Below, one piece after another: positions 40,591-53,322 of a stretch of 64,000 nucleotides of DNA. Below the pieces are notes generated by a model. It ran no database searches and had not been told where the DNA came from. It saw nothing but the letters and a program-made list of their open reading frames with translations. The DNA lies in NCBI RefSeq assembly GCF_900605495.1, contig NZ_LR027603.1, positions 62,001 through 126,000 on the forward strand, in the 5' to 3' direction. The translations under genes and the position numbers were made by a program. The DNA is from Bacilliculturomica massiliensis. GTDB lineage: Bacteria; Bacillota; Clostridia; Peptostreptococcales; Anaerovoracaceae. The stretch's first letter is position 1. Each line of letters starts with the position of its first letter.

Positions 40591-41593
40591 ATGTCTTCCT
40601 CATTCTTTCTCCGATCGCTTCCCTGGAGAGCCCCTGAGTGAGTCCCGCCAGAATGATGCGCGCCAGGCGGATCTCCCCTTCTTTTGCGATGAGGTATGCC
40701 GCCAGCGGCTCGATGCCGAATGATACGAATTTCGCCGAACCGGCAAATTCCATAATGCGATCGTCGCAGAGCTTCTCCAGCGTAGTGAACCGACCGGTCT
40801 CCCGGATCGCCGCGCCGCCCAGGGCGGCCGTCTCCATCAATCCATAAGGCAGGAGTTTTTCCGCAAACTGCTCATAGCTCTCATCGAAGGCTCCGATGAA
40901 AAGTTTTTCCGGGACGCCGCCCCCCGGCAGAAACACCTTCTGGAAAAAATCCCAGGAGCGTTTCATCTCCCTCAGCCTGGCAAAAGTCTTCAGGTTGATG
41001 GTATCGATCGTCAATCTGACGTAGTCGTTTATAAATTTGCTTCCTGTACGCCCGGCGGCCAGCAGCATCTCCGCGTAACACGCCCGATCCAGGATAAAGT
41101 CGATCATCTGCGGATCTTTGGTCCGTGAGAACGTATCGATGGCCTCAAGCACCGCATCCTTCATCAATGTGCTGACGGAGATGAAATTCCTTTCACGCAC
41201 CATCTGCACCAGAACCGCGCTGTCCACCGTACCGATATCCATCAGATACGGCGCGCCGTCGATCTCCGCAAACTCCGCCTTCAGCAGGACCTTTAGATTA
41301 TGGTAATCATACGGATAGAGGAAAGCGCTGAAATCGTCCCGATCCGGCGCGATGCTCAGAATAAAATCGTAGGCCTTGTGAAGCTCCTGGGACAGAAGCT
41401 CGTCGATCTGACCTTCCCCGAATCCGTCCTTATTCTCCGATGTTCCGTAATCCAGATCCAGCAATATCTTCAGCGCGCCGTCAGTCGTCTTGCTGTCCGC
41501 CATCTTTTCCGCTTTCTCACGGGTCAGCAGATTTTTTTCCGCGCCGCGCACACGAGAGGAAGCAAATACATAGTCTTTATTGCTGTCTGCCAA
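40583..41593 (-). CDS. atpC: V-type ATP synthase subunit C
   Basis: 336 residues, predicted all-helical. YVFASSRVRGAEKNLLT at the start, then a funnel-shaped three-fold helical repeat with LDYGT, YDYHNLKVLLKAEF and EPLAAYLIAKEGEIRLARIILAG at the end. It links the rotor ring to the central stalk. Confidence 0.93.
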   Translation of the reverse strand: MADSNKDYVFASSRVRGAEKNLLTREKAEKMADSKTTDGALKILLDLDYGTSENKDGFGEGQIDELLSQELHKAYDFILSIAPDRDDFSAFLYPYDYHNLKVLLKAEFAEIDGAPYLMDIGTVDSAVLVQMVRERNFISVSTLMKDAVLEAIDTFSRTKDPQMIDFILDRACYAEMLLAAGRTGSKFINDYVRLTIDTINLKTFARLREMKRSWDFFQKVFLPGGGVPEKLFIGAFDESYEQFAEKLLPYGLMETAALGGAAIRETGRFTTLEKLCDDRIMEFAGSAKFVSFGIEPLAAYLIAKEGEIRLARIILAGLTQGLSREAIGERMRKTYV

Positions 41594-41608
41594 AATAATG
41601 CCTCCTCG

Positions 41609-42199
41609 CTATCCTCTTTCGCCGAAAAGCGTCGCCACAACCTTGGGCGTCACTTCCCCGCGCACAGCCTCCACCATGACCTCCAGAGTCGAATTCAGTT
41701 CCACCGCGCCCTTTTTCAGTACGAATCCTCCCGAGGCGCTGATGGTTTTTTCGGAGAGAGTCACCTTCCCCGCTTTTCCGCCTTCGTTGACCCGGCTCAC
41801 CAGTTTTTCGCCGATCTTCGCCCGATCTGCTGCGGTGAGAAGCAGTTCGCCTCCGTCGGCGCCGGAAGCCTCGATGGTCCGCGCCAGCAGGTCGATGTAG
41901 GCGTCCTCCGGCAGCTTTGCCAGCCGCAGAAGCGCCTCGTCAAAACACTTGGAGATCGCCTCCTGCTTGGCCCCCAGCCGCATCTTCCGCGCTTCCAGCT
42001 CCGCCACGGAAGCTTTTCTCTTTTTTACCGTCTCCACATCGTCGGCGATCTTCTTCTCCAGATCCACCTGCTGCTGCTTGATGAGACGCTCCGTGCGGTA
42101 GATCGTGCCCCGTCCGTCGTACCTTCCTTTTTCAAAGATACGTCTGGCGTCGTCGTTGGCCTCCGCCAGAATTTTCTCCATTATATTTTCTATTCCCAT
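41609..42199 (-). CDS. atpE: V-type ATP synthase subunit E
   Basis: 196 residues, the peripheral stalk subunit. A long N-terminal helix with KILAEANDDARRIFEKG and LEARKMRLGAKQEAISKCFDEAL leads to a C-terminal alpha/beta head (YIDLLARTIEASG, GGFVLKKGAVELNSTLEVMVE). Spacing to the neighbours is 15 and 44 bases. Confidence 0.93.
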   Translation of the reverse strand: MGIENIMEKILAEANDDARRIFEKGRYDGRGTIYRTERLIKQQQVDLEKKIADDVETVKKRKASVAELEARKMRLGAKQEAISKCFDEALLRLAKLPEDAYIDLLARTIEASGADGGELLLTAADRAKIGEKLVSRVNEGGKAGKVTLSEKTISASGGFVLKKGAVELNSTLEVMVEAVRGEVTPKVVATLFGERG

Positions 42200-42243
42200 A
42201 GGTTCACATCCTCAACTTCTCAGAGTCCGGCGCACCGGTCTTA

Positions 42244-44728
<2,485 letters not shown>

Positions 44729-45040
44729 TTAACTCACTACCCTTTCTACAATGATCGATATTGCTTCCTCGCTGGTCTTTTTCGCCCTGGCAAGTATCTC
44801 GTTACAATCTTTCTCAGCCTGGTGAATGATAATATCGTAGGCCAGCTGGGCGTCTTTCTCCGCTTTCGCGATCTCTCTGCGGTATGCCGCGTCCGCTTCT
44901 TTCCCCGCCTTATCCAGCAGGACGGCCGCCTCCTTCTCCGCGTCGGTCCTCATTTTTTTCGCTTCGACTGTGCTTTTCCTGCGGATCTCATCCGCCTGAG
45001 CTTCTGTTTCTCTTATTTTTTTGATCTGCTCGATTGCCAC
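44729..45040 (-). CDS. atpH: V-type ATP synthase subunit G/H (peripheral stalk)
   Basis: 103 residues, almost entirely one charged amphipathic helix: IEQIKKIRETEAQADEIRRK, then Ala/Glu/Lys heptads. It would pair with subunit E in the peripheral stalk. GGAGGCGACGCAGTGGCA-type spacing supports the start. Directly adjacent to subunit I. Confidence 0.85.
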   Translation of the reverse strand: MAIEQIKKIRETEAQADEIRRKSTVEAKKMRTDAEKEAAVLLDKAGKEADAAYRREIAKAEKDAQLAYDIIIHQAEKDCNEILARAKKTSEEAISIIVERVVS

Positions 45041-45129
45041 TGCGTCGCCTCCTTTTATCGAGATTTTCTAAACCGGTCCAGGGCGGCTGCGCCCCGGACC
45101 GGCAGGTGACGCGCGTCCTGTGACGCGCC

Positions 45130-45402
45130 CTATTCTATCATTTTATTCCTGTCGCGCAGGTTCAGGAAACTGGCTGCCAGCAGTCCCCCGGCCGCGCCGA
45201 AGACATTGATCTGCTTCAGATAGATCGCCGCCAGAATCAGACCGATATAGAGTGCTGTTCTCAAAAAATATCCCGCCATGATATAGGTTCCCGCGCGGCC
45301 GGCGTCCATATGAGCCAACTTTCCTGCCATCCGCAGGAGCAATTTGAAATTGAGAACTCCAACGGCAAGACCTAAAACGATTCCTGTGATCACTGGTACC
45401 AT
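45130..45402 (-). CDS. AtpI-like small membrane protein leading the V-ATPase operon
   Basis: 90 residues with two to three membrane helices (VITGIVLGLAVGVLNFKLLL, GTYIMAGYFLRTALYIGLILAAIYL, FGAAGGLLAASFL) and a basic tail. The pattern resembles ATP synthase subunit I (AtpI/UncI) proteins that assist rotor-ring assembly in F-type operons. Here it precedes a V-type operon and is 89 bases upstream of subunit G/H. GAAGGAGAGTGTTTTC is the ribosome site. Confidence 0.6.
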   Translation of the reverse strand: MVPVITGIVLGLAVGVLNFKLLLRMAGKLAHMDAGRAGTYIMAGYFLRTALYIGLILAAIYLKQINVFGAAGGLLAASFLNLRDRNKMIE

Positions 45403-45526
45403 GAAAACACTCTCCTTCTTCGCCGTCGGATCCGGTCTGGCGCCGCCCCGACGGCCATCGGCTTGTCAAAACGACAGTTTCATATTTTATACCCCGACAG
45501 GGGGGAAAATAAACCGATTAGGGTCC

Positions 45527-45554
45527 ATTATACTGAATTGACCAAATATTTCAA
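45527..45554 (-). promoter_or_regulatory. Promoter of the V-ATPase operon
   Basis: On the minus strand TTGAAA (45549-45554) and TATAAT (45527-45532) are 16 bases apart, about 125 bases upstream of the first gene. Confidence 0.7.
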
Positions 45555-45559
45555 CTAAG

Positions 45560-45990
45560 TGCCGCATGAAATCCCCGCAGGAAATCCGCACCAAATTTTT
45601 TTGATTATCTCCGGTCATATTCCTTATTCTTTTTTGTTAAAATAAATCATTTTAATTTTTTATGATAATTTCGATTAAACAAAGCCGGTTTGGCAAGAAT
45701 AAATTTGCCAATTTAATTTCTGAAAAACAGCCCCTTTTTCTCGTCACTTTCGTATTTTCCCCGGATTCCCCCAGCAAATCCGCCGGCCGCCGTAATTCCT
45801 CCTTTTTCTGCCGGCTTTTTTCCCGGATCCCTCTGTCCTGCGGGAAAAAGGCCGTTGGATCCCTGTCCAAAAAGGGGATTGATACGTATTCTTTCCTATC
45901 TATATATAATACCCCAAGACGCCATTCTGATACCCATAGAAAAATTTCAATTTTACCAGATCTCATCCCCTGTGCCGGGGCTGCCTGAAA
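45560..45990. other. AT-rich intergenic stretch without a convincing gene
   Basis: This segment is much richer in A+T than the rest of the window near 45590-45740. It contains an imperfect inverted repeat (TTGGCA...TTTGCCAA near 45690). On the plus strand TTGATA and TATATA about 16 bases apart (45879-45906) look promoter-like. Overlapping frames on both strands lack ribosome sites and resemble no family, so I do not call them. Confidence 0.4.
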
Positions 45991-45992
45991 AC

Positions 45993-46317
45993 AAAAAAAT
46001 GATAAGGCCGATCGTCACTACATCCGACGACCGGCCTTATCTACTCTCGATTAACACTTCCGGTGGACTCACCTCTTTCTCTTCTAGTCCAATGATTCTT
46101 TTACAATTCACCGACTATTATTAACAAGTAACCAGATTTCCTCTCTATGACATTTTGTTCTTTCATGACGGCCTTTTCACCTTCTGGCCTCTTTCACCTT
46201 CCGACGTCCCACCTTCTAGTCTCCCGACTTTCGTGAGCGTTTCATCATTGGCTCTTCCGGCCTTCTTCAGCTTACTGCCTCCGGTCCGTTGTCTTTGAGG
46301 GCTCCTCTGTTACTTTG
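45993..46317 (-). ncRNA. Candidate non-coding RNA gene (unknown class)
   Basis: A promoter (46325-46352), a ~280-base purine-rich segment with stop codons in every frame, and a long terminator stem (GATAAGGCCG-ATCGTC against GACGA-CCGGCCTTATC, then ATTTTTTTG) form a complete transcription unit on the minus strand. Inside, GAAGGTG recurs three times (two within GAAGGTGAAAGAGGCC and GAAGGTGAAAAGGCC) and TGGACT/AGTCCA forms a stem. It lacks the signature words of tmRNA, RNase P RNA and SRP RNA. 6S-like or a lineage-specific RNA is possible. A 21-codon frame inside has no good ribosome site. Confidence 0.45.
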
Positions 46318-46324
46318 TACCTTT

Positions 46325-46352
46325 ATTATAACATCGAAAAATATAATTGCAA
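46325..46352 (-). promoter_or_regulatory. Promoter of the candidate ncRNA
   Basis: On the minus strand TTGCAA (46347-46352) and TATAAT (46325-46330) are 16 bases apart, flanked by very AT-rich sequence. No protein gene follows in this direction for almost 1 kb. Confidence 0.65.
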
Positions 46353-46465
46353 GTATTTTCAGTTAATTTTTTGCTTAAATTATTAGACATTTTTATCCGT
46401 TGTCAGAATAAAGCGTCATATCTTTTCCGCGCGGCTCTCCGCTGTCAGAACGGGTAAGGCGCACG

Positions 46466-46500
46466 GAGAAAACACCCGCAGGCCAAAATGGCTGCGGGTG
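46466..46500 (-). terminator. Terminator of the MATE/wec operon
   Basis: The stem CACCCGCAG...CTGCGGGTG (about 9-12 bp) is followed on the minus strand by TTTTCTCC. It lies 46 bases after the MATE stop codon. Confidence 0.85.
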
Positions 46501-46545
46501 CTGAAATACTTTGATACTCACCGGGCGAGTCTTGATCCGCCCGTC

Positions 46546-47913
46546 TCACTGTGAACTCAGATCGTGGATCACGTTGTTCATCCACTTTTTCGAGATCAGC
46601 CGCCTGGAAAGGATGATCCCCTTCGTTATCTCTTCTACCTGCACCATCATGACTACAAAGTAGACAGGCAGTTTCAGCAGCAGAGCTCCCGTAAAGACCA
46701 GGGGCATACCGATGAGCCACATGGTGCTCACCTCGGATACCATGGCGTATCTGGTGTCTCCCCCCGCCCGCAGACTTCCCGTCACCGTCAGCCCGTTGAA
46801 GAGTTTGAGTCCCATAAAAATACCATAGATCGTCAGGATGCGCACGGCGTACATTTTTCCATCCGGCGTAAAATCGAAAAAGCCCACGATCACCGGCGCG
46901 AGCACGATCAGGAGAATTCCCCCGGCCACGCCCACGGTAACGCCGATGCGGTACAGCCGTTTGGTAAGGGCAAGAGCCTCGTCCATTTCCCTCTGGCCCA
47001 GCTTCTGACCCACCAGAATCAGCATAGCGTCGCCCAAGCTGAAAAAGGCCATGGTAAACATGTTCAGGATCGTGCTGCTGGCCTGAATAGCCGCGAAGGC
47101 AGTGATCCCGATCCGCCCGTAAGCCGCGTTGTAAGCCGCCGTTCCCATTCCCCACATGGTCTCGTTGACAGTAGTGGGCAGGGCGTTTCCCACGATCCGT
47201 TTGGCAAAGCTCCGGTTCCAGCCGAAGAAGTCCCTGGCCTTCCCCTTCAGGATATTGCCGCGTCCGAATACCACAAAAAGCGCCAGGGAGGTCTCAAGCA
47301 GCCGGGCGAGAACCGTAGCCAGGGCCGCTCCCACGATGCCCATGGCCGGCGCGCCGAACTTGCCGAATATGAAGACGTAGTTTAAAAAAGTATTGGTCAC
47401 AAAAGCGGTACTGCTGATCATCAGCGGTTTCGTTGTCTGCTGAGTAGCCCGCAGCGCAGTGGTAAAGGGCACGGTGATACTGGTGCAGAGAAAAATAGGC
47501 GCTCCCATGCGCACATATCCCGTTCCCATCTCAATGGCGCCGGGGATGTCCGTAAAGATCGACAGGATCCGCTCCGGAAAGAAAATGGCCGCGACGAAGA
47601 AGAGCAGGCTGAAGGACACGCATACGGTCAGCGCAAAGCCGATGACCTTCCGAATGCTGGCCACATCCTTCGTTCCCCAGAACTGGGACACAAAAGTAGC
47701 GCATCCGCTGCAGAAGCCGAACAGCATCATCCACTGAATAAAATAGATCTGCGTAGCCAGTCCCACCGCCGCCAGTTCCGCCTCTCCCAGACTGCCTACC
47801 ATGAGATTGTCGATGAGGCTCAGGGAAGACGTGATGAGGTTCTGCAGCGCGATGGGCAGCGCCACCATGGCCAGCGTTCTGTAAAAACTGCGAGAGTCGG
47901 CCTTTTGCATCAT
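46546..47913 (-). CDS. MATE family efflux transporter
   Basis: 455 residues with twelve predicted membrane helices in two six-helix bundles. [32 protein letters not shown] is the usual opening, followed by SQFWGTKD and MRMGAP-like segments; the second half repeats the layout. The start is the ATG at 47913, overlapping the wecB stop, with AGAGG upstream; the longer in-frame start is unlikely. It exports drugs or metabolites by cation antiport; the substrate is unknown. A sodium gradient from the Na+-type V-ATPase could drive it. Confidence 0.92.
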   Translation of the reverse strand: MMQKADSRSFYRTLAMVALPIALQNLITSSLSLIDNLMVGSLGEAELAAVGLATQIYFIQWMMLFGFCSGCATFVSQFWGTKDVASIRKVIGFALTVCVSFSLLFFVAAIFFPERILSIFTDIPGAIEMGTGYVRMGAPIFLCTSITVPFTTALRATQQTTKPLMISSTAFVTNTFLNYVFIFGKFGAPAMGIVGAALATVLARLLETSLALFVVFGRGNILKGKARDFFGWNRSFAKRIVGNALPTTVNETMWGMGTAAYNAAYGRIGITAFAAIQASSTILNMFTMAFFSLGDAMLILVGQKLGQREMDEALALTKRLYRIGVTVGVAGGILLIVLAPVIVGFFDFTPDGKMYAVRILTIYGIFMGLKLFNGLTVTGSLRAGGDTRYAMVSEVSTMWLIGMPLVFTGALLLKLPVYFVVMMVQVEEITKGIILSRRLISKKWMNNVIHDLSSQ

Positions 47914-49022
47914 GAGCCGAACCTCTTTTTCAGAGCTTCCACAATGCGGCGGCACGCCTGTCCGTCCCCGTATGGATTTTCCGCATGGGCCATCTTGCGG
48001 TAGACCTGTTCATCGGTGAGCAGTTCGCGCATCATGGAATAGATCGTATCCCTCTCCACGCCGGCCAGCCGCACGGTACCCGCCTCGATGGCCTCCGGCC
48101 GCTCCGTCTCTCTGCGGACCACGAGGACCGGCTTGCCCAGAGAAGGCGCTTCCTCCTGCACGCCGCCGGAATCGGTGACGATAAAGTAAGACTTCGCCAT
48201 CAGATTGGAAAAAGGCTGATACTGAAGAGGCTCAATAAGGTGAACATTCTGCATTCCGCCCAGGATCTCCGACGCTGTCTCCCGGACCCTGGGGTTCATG
48301 TGCACCGGGTACACGATCTCTACGTCGTCAAACTCCGCCGCGATATCTCGGATAGCGCTGAAGATGTGCACCATGTTTTCTCCCAGATTCTCACGGCGAT
48401 GGCAGGTCACGGCGATGACGCGCTTATTGTCAAAATCGATGGCAGAAAGCGTCTCATCCTCAAACTCATAGGGTTTTTCCGTCACCCAGAGCAAGGCGTC
48501 GATCACCGTATTGCCGGTGATCACGATATTTTCATCCGCTATGGACTCCCTCAGAAGGTTGTCCCTGTTGCGCCCGGTGGGCGCGAAGTGCAGATCCGCT
48601 ATATGGCCGGTCATGACCCGGTTCATCTCCTCGGGAAAAGGCGAGTATTTATCGAAAGTGCGCAGACCGGCCTCCACGTGACCCACGGGTATCTGCTGGT
48701 AAAAAGCCGCCAGCGCCGTGACGAAAGTGGTGGAGGTGTCGCCGTGGACCAGCACCATATCCGGTTTTTCCTTCTGCAGAACCGGCTCCATGCCGGTGAG
48801 CACATTGGCCGTTATCATGCTGATGGTCTGATTGGGCTTCATGATATTCAGATCGTAATCCGGATGCAGCTCGAACAGAGAAAGCACCTGATCCAGCATC
48901 TCTCTGTGCTGCGCCGTGACGCAGAGCACCGATTGGATCTCCGGGTCCTCGGTGAGCTTCTTTACCAGGGGCGCCATCTTGATGGCCTCCGGCCTGGTTC
49001 CAAACACTGTCATTATCTTCAT
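47910..49022 (-). CDS. wecB: UDP-N-acetylglucosamine 2-epimerase (non-hydrolysing)
   Basis: 370 residues. [86 protein letters not shown] and [15 protein letters not shown] match the family throughout. It makes UDP-ManNAc for teichoic-acid linkage units or other wall polymers. It overlaps wecA upstream (4 bases) and the MATE gene downstream, so the three are co-translated. Confidence 0.97.
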   Translation of the reverse strand: MKIMTVFGTRPEAIKMAPLVKKLTEDPEIQSVLCVTAQHREMLDQVLSLFELHPDYDLNIMKPNQTISMITANVLTGMEPVLQKEKPDMVLVHGDTSTTFVTALAAFYQQIPVGHVEAGLRTFDKYSPFPEEMNRVMTGHIADLHFAPTGRNRDNLLRESIADENIVITGNTVIDALLWVTEKPYEFEDETLSAIDFDNKRVIAVTCHRRENLGENMVHIFSAIRDIAAEFDDVEIVYPVHMNPRVRETASEILGGMQNVHLIEPLQYQPFSNLMAKSYFIVTDSGGVQEEAPSLGKPVLVVRRETERPEAIEAGTVRLAGVERDTIYSMMRELLTDEQVYRKMAHAENPYGDGQACRRIVEALKKRFGS

Positions 49023-50185
49023 CTCGTCTCCCTCTCTTCCGGCTCGGCTTCCGCCCCTTCTTTTTCCTCTTTCTCTTCCGCCTGACGTTCCAGCTCCTCT
49101 ATGGCCTGATTGATGGCCTCCTGCTGCCTGGCCATGATCTTGTGATTGTCCAGGAACACAAAGATCAGCGTCGCCGCGATGACTACCAGGGCGGCCGCCT
49201 CTACCATGAGGTTGACCCGGCTGCTGTGCATGATCTCCTCCGCGTCGATGCTCATGAGCACCGCCGCTACGCCCATGATGCCGCTGATGCTGTACAGCAT
49301 CAGCACCGTCCGCTTCTGTCCCAGTCCCACGGCCATGATCCTGTGATGCAGATGGCCCTTGTCCGCTTCCATGATGGGACGCCGGTTCACCATGCGTCTC
49401 AAAATGGCAAAAGCGGTGTCAAAGATGGGCAGAGCCAGCACGAACATGGGCACGATGGTGGCGATCACCGTGGTGCTCTTCAGCGGCGTGTCGCCGATAA
49501 TGGAGACTCCCGCCAGCATAAACCCCAGGAAAAGGGATCCTCCGTCCCCCATGAACGTCTTCGCCGGATTGAAATTGTACGGCAGAAATCCCAGCGCCGA
49601 ACCGGCCAGCGCCAACATGACATAGCACGTCTCGTACCGGTCGTGCAAAAACGCCGTGTACGCGATCGACAGGCAGGCGATGGCGGAAATTCCCGCCGCC
49701 AGTCCGTCCAGCCCGTCGATCAGGTTGATGGTATTCGTGATCCCCACCACCCACAGGACCGTGACAAACAGGCTCAGGATCAGTGGGAATTCTATAAAAT
49801 AACTTCCGATGGGAAATGGATTGGTCAGCCCGGCTATGCGGACGCTGAACACAAACAGAATGCAGGCGCACACCATCTGCGCCGCAAATTTAACTTTTGC
49901 CGGCATGCCCTTGATATCATCGTAGACGCCCACCAGATACATGAGCGTACCGCTGATGACCACTCCCCAGAGCTGCTCGTTCAGCGGCATATAAAGGATG
50001 ACCGACGCCATCGTACCCAGATAGATGGCCAGACCGCCAAATCGCGGTATGGGCCGGGTGTGCATTCTGCGCTCATCCTTTGGAATGTCCACAGCGCCCA
50101 CCATCGGCGCCAGTTTGATGGCCAGCGGCGTAAAAATCAGCGCCCCGGCCAGAGCCGTGCCGAAAACTAACAAAAACTTATTCAT
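49019..50185 (-). CDS. tagO: Undecaprenyl-phosphate GlcNAc-1-phosphate transferase (WecA/TagO)
   Basis: 388 residues, a MraY-like integral membrane enzyme with ~10-11 helices. Signature segments: [52 protein letters not shown]. It starts wall teichoic acid or other lipid-linked polymer synthesis. The C-terminal ~55 residues are a Glu/Arg-rich coiled coil not seen in short homologs. Paired with wecB, which supplies UDP-ManNAc. Confidence 0.94.
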   Translation of the reverse strand: MNKFLLVFGTALAGALIFTPLAIKLAPMVGAVDIPKDERRMHTRPIPRFGGLAIYLGTMASVILYMPLNEQLWGVVISGTLMYLVGVYDDIKGMPAKVKFAAQMVCACILFVFSVRIAGLTNPFPIGSYFIEFPLILSLFVTVLWVVGITNTINLIDGLDGLAAGISAIACLSIAYTAFLHDRYETCYVMLALAGSALGFLPYNFNPAKTFMGDGGSLFLGFMLAGVSIIGDTPLKSTTVIATIVPMFVLALPIFDTAFAILRRMVNRRPIMEADKGHLHHRIMAVGLGQKRTVLMLYSISGIMGVAAVLMSIDAEEIMHSSRVNLMVEAAALVVIAATLIFVFLDNHKIMARQQEAINQAIEELERQAEEKEEKEGAEAEPEERETR

Positions 50186-50213
50186 TGCAGTATGCCTCTC
50201 TAATGCATGTCCC

Positions 50214-50666
50214 CTATTTTTCTTCCCCTAATATTTCGACTTTCAGGCCCGCTTCCGCCAGCATCTCCACGGCCAGTTCGTCCGGGTACCCGTCTCTGAT
50301 GACGATGCGACGGATCCCCGCGTTGATGATCATCTTCGCGCAGATAACGCAGGGCTGATTGGTGCAGTACAGCGTCCCTCCGGCGATGCTCTGGCCCAGA
50401 TGGGCGGCCTGGATAATCGCATTCTGCTCCGCGTGCAGACCGCGGCACAGTTCGTGGCGCTGTCCCGAGGGCACGTTCATCTGTTCCCGCAGACAGCCCC
50501 GGGTGCCGCAGTGCTCGATCCCCGTGGGCACGCCGTTGTAGCCGGTGGCCATGATCCGGTTGTCCTTCACAATGACGGCGCCCACGCTCCTGCGCGTGCA
50601 TGTGGAGCGCTTCTGCGCCACCTCGGCCATCTCCATAAAATACTCGTCCCAAGTCGGTCGGTTCAT
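50214..50666 (-). CDS. comEB: Deoxycytidylate deaminase (ComEB-like)
   Basis: 150 residues. Zinc and catalytic motif HAEQNAII with PCVICAKMI, and the extra [10 protein letters not shown]...H segment of the dCMP deaminase class. It converts dCMP to dUMP for thymidylate synthesis. The ATG at 50666 follows GCAGGAGGTACAGAAT; an upstream in-frame start is unsupported. Confidence 0.95.
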   Translation of the reverse strand: MNRPTWDEYFMEMAEVAQKRSTCTRRSVGAVIVKDNRIMATGYNGVPTGIEHCGTRGCLREQMNVPSGQRHELCRGLHAEQNAIIQAAHLGQSIAGGTLYCTNQPCVICAKMIINAGIRRIVIRDGYPDELAVEMLAEAGLKVEILGEEK

Positions 50667-50733
50667 ATTCTGTACCTCCTGCAAGTTCCCGCAAAACATC
50701 CGCGCGCCTGCCCCAGGCCGCGGCGCCTTTGCC

Positions 50734-53262
50734 TTATCCTTTGAACAGTGCGTTTGCGGCTCTCACCGTATCCATGGCCTCTCTGCAATAGTAATCGGCG
50801 CCGATCTTCTCCGCGTAATCCCCGGTGAGCACCGCTCCGCCCACGGCGATCCTGCAGGACAGACCCGCGTCACGCAGCGCTCTGATGGTTTTTTCCATAT
50901 TGACCACTGTGGTGGTCATCAGCGCGGAGAGACCCACCATGCGGATATTCTCTCTCTCAGCCGCTTCCACCACGGCCTCCGCGGGCACATCTTTGCCCAG
51001 ATCCAGTATCTCATAGCCGTAGTTTTCCAGAAGCACCTTCACAATATTCTTGCCGATATCGTGGATATCGCCCTCCACCGTGGCCAGTATGATGCGGCCG
51101 TAGCAGATCTCCTCTCCGCCGGCGGCCATGGCCCTTTTCAGTACTTCAAAGGCCGCGCTCACTGTATCCGCGGAGCGGATCAGCTGAGGCAGGAAACTGG
51201 CTCCCGTCTCATAATCCTTTCCCACCTGCTCCAGCGCGGGAATGATGATCTCCTCCACGATGGCCAGCGGCTGTCTTTCCAAAAGCAATTCTTCCGTGAC
51301 AGCGGCGGCCCGGTCCTGCCAGCCTCTGACGATGATCTCCGCCAGCCGCCGTTCCGCAGTATTCTCCGCATCACCCGCGCCCGGCGCGGACTTGGCCGCC
51401 TTCCCGCCTGCGGCAGGACCCGCGGTCTGTCCCCTTGCCCCTTTCTCCGGTGCAGAACCTCCCCGAGGGGACGCCGCCTGCGCTCCCGCGGCCGGTACGT
51501 CCTTGTACTTTTCAATGTAATCGGCCGCTCCCGGATCTTTTCCAAACAGCGCCGAGTAGGCGGACACCGCGTCCATGTACTCCGGGATCAGCGGATCGGT
51601 GATGGGCGCGTCCAGACCGGCGTACAGCGCCGCAGTTAAAAATGCGGCGTTCAGCAGCCGCCGGTTGGGCAGGCCGAAGGAAACGTTGCTGGCTCCCAGC
51701 GTGGTCTTCACCGGATATCGTTCTTTCAGCGCGCGGATGGCCGCCAGAGTATCCCGGGCGGCCAAAGGCTCCGCAGACACTGTCAGCGTCAGGCAGTCTA
51801 CCAGGATCCGCTCCGGCCCGATACCGTACTCCGCCGCCCGGCGGATGATGCGCTCCGCTATGGCAATGCGCTTTTCCGCGCTGTCCGGTATCCCCCCTTC
51901 GTCCAGAGTCAGCGCAATGACATTGGCGCCGTATTTCTTCGCGATGGGAAACACCGCTTCCATGACGGATTCCTTCCCGTTCACCGAGTTGATGATCGCC
52001 TTTCCGCAGTAGACCCTGACCGCGGCTTCCAGCACTTCGGGATCAGCGCTGTCGATCTGCAGCGGCGCGTCGGTCATCAGCGCCACCCGTTTCACAGCGG
52101 TAAGCATCGCCGCCTTTTCGTCGATCTCCGGCAGGCCCACGTTCACGTCCAGGATATGAGCGCCCGCCTGGGTCTGGCGCAGCGCTTCGTTTTCCACATA
52201 TTCAAAATCGCCGGATCGCAGCGCTTCCTTCAGCGCTTTCTTTCCGGTAGGATTGATCCTCTCCCCGATCACCACCACCTGTCCGCCGAACCGCACGGTC
52301 CTGACGGCGGAGCAGGCGGTCATTTCCCGCTCTCTTTTTCCACGGATCTCCTCCGGGGTCAAGGGCTTTTTTCCCTCCAGCGCCGCGGAGAGAGCCCTTA
52401 TGTACTCCGGGCTTGTCCCGCAGCATCCCCCGGCCACGGCGATCCCCGCGTCCGCCAGCTCCGCCATGGCCTGCGTGTATTCCTCAGTGGTCACGTCGAA
52501 CACAGTCTTTCCGTCCACCATCTTGGGCAGCCCTGCATTGGGCTGTACCAGGACCGGCAGCCGGGACTCCGCCAGGATCTCCTTCACGATGGGGATCATC
52601 TGCTTCGGTCCCAGAGAACAATTTACGCCCAGGGCGTCGATCCCCATATCCTGCAGGATATTCACCATGGTGACGGGATCCGTGCCCATGAGCATCCTGC
52701 CGTCCTCCTGAAAGGTGACGGAGCAGAAAACAGGCAGCTCGCAGCACTCCTTCGCCGCGATCACAGCCGCCCTCAGCTCGCTGATATCCGTATAAGTCTC
52801 AAAAAGAACAAAATCCACCCCGGCTCTGACCCCCGCCAGAATCTGCTCCGTGTAGATCGCATGCGCTTCGTCAAATGTCAGATCGCCTGCGGGTTCCATC
52901 ATCCTCCCGATTGGCGACACGTCCAGCGCCACATAGCGCTTTCGCTCCGTTCCGGCAGACCGGTCCGCCTCCTCCGCGCGGTCCGCCGCCCGTCTGGCGG
53001 CCGCCGCTCCGGCGGCTATGACCTCCTCCACGCTGTGCCCGCTGCCCTCCAGCTTATACCGGTTGGCCCCGAAGGTGTTGGTGGACACAAAATCACTGCC
53101 CGCAGCAAAATACTGGGCGTAGATCGTTTCCAGGATTTCCGGATGGGTGATATTTAAAAGTTCGGGATGTTTTCCCATCGGAGCGGAGAGCTTTTGCAGC
53201 ATCGTTCCCATCGCTCCGTCGCAGATTATTATTTTTTCTCTCAGCAGTTCTCTGATTCCCAT
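50734..53262 (-). CDS. metH: Cobalamin-dependent methionine synthase lacking the reactivation domain
   Basis: 842 residues. The homocysteine-binding zinc domain (~1-295) has [11 protein letters not shown] and [12 protein letters not shown]. The pterin-binding barrel (~320-590) includes [12 protein letters not shown] and [15 protein letters not shown]. The B12 cap and Rossmann domains (~640-842) carry [11 protein letters not shown], the DxHxxG cobalt-binding motif. The fourth, AdoMet-binding reactivation domain of E. coli MetH is absent, as in Thermotoga-type enzymes, so a separate activator is expected. A ~50-residue Ala/Gly/Pro linker (~590-640) precedes the B12 module. The start chosen at 53262 follows AAAGGAACACT; an ATG 15 bases upstream is possible. 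Confidence 0.95.
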   Translation of the reverse strand: MGIRELLREKIIICDGAMGTMLQKLSAPMGKHPELLNITHPEILETIYAQYFAAGSDFVSTNTFGANRYKLEGSGHSVEEVIAAGAAAARRAADRAEEADRSAGTERKRYVALDVSPIGRMMEPAGDLTFDEAHAIYTEQILAGVRAGVDFVLFETYTDISELRAAVIAAKECCELPVFCSVTFQEDGRMLMGTDPVTMVNILQDMGIDALGVNCSLGPKQMIPIVKEILAESRLPVLVQPNAGLPKMVDGKTVFDVTTEEYTQAMAELADAGIAVAGGCCGTSPEYIRALSAALEGKKPLTPEEIRGKREREMTACSAVRTVRFGGQVVVIGERINPTGKKALKEALRSGDFEYVENEALRQTQAGAHILDVNVGLPEIDEKAAMLTAVKRVALMTDAPLQIDSADPEVLEAAVRVYCGKAIINSVNGKESVMEAVFPIAKKYGANVIALTLDEGGIPDSAEKRIAIAERIIRRAAEYGIGPERILVDCLTLTVSAEPLAARDTLAAIRALKERYPVKTTLGASNVSFGLPNRRLLNAAFLTAALYAGLDAPITDPLIPEYMDAVSAYSALFGKDPGAADYIEKYKDVPAAGAQAASPRGGSAPEKGARGQTAGPAAGGKAAKSAPGAGDAENTAERRLAEIIVRGWQDRAAAVTEELLLERQPLAIVEEIIIPALEQVGKDYETGASFLPQLIRSADTVSAAFEVLKRAMAAGGEEICYGRIILATVEGDIHDIGKNIVKVLLENYGYEILDLGKDVPAEAVVEAAERENIRMVGLSALMTTTVVNMEKTIRALRDAGLSCRIAVGGAVLTGDYAEKIGADYYCREAMDTVRAANALFKG

Positions 53263-53322
53263 AGTGTTCCTTTGCATTTATCTGATCCTGTCCGCCGTCG
53301 GTCCGGTCCTGCGGCAGGGCCC

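Noticed and set aside
45652-45988. Overlapping ~105-codon frames on both strands in the AT-rich gap
   Set aside because: No ribosome sites, no domain-like composition; the openness is explained by base composition.
46005-46317. tmRNA, RNase P RNA, SRP RNA or T-box in the gap after the MATE gene
   Set aside because: None of their invariant sequence words is found, and no synthetase or other target gene follows.
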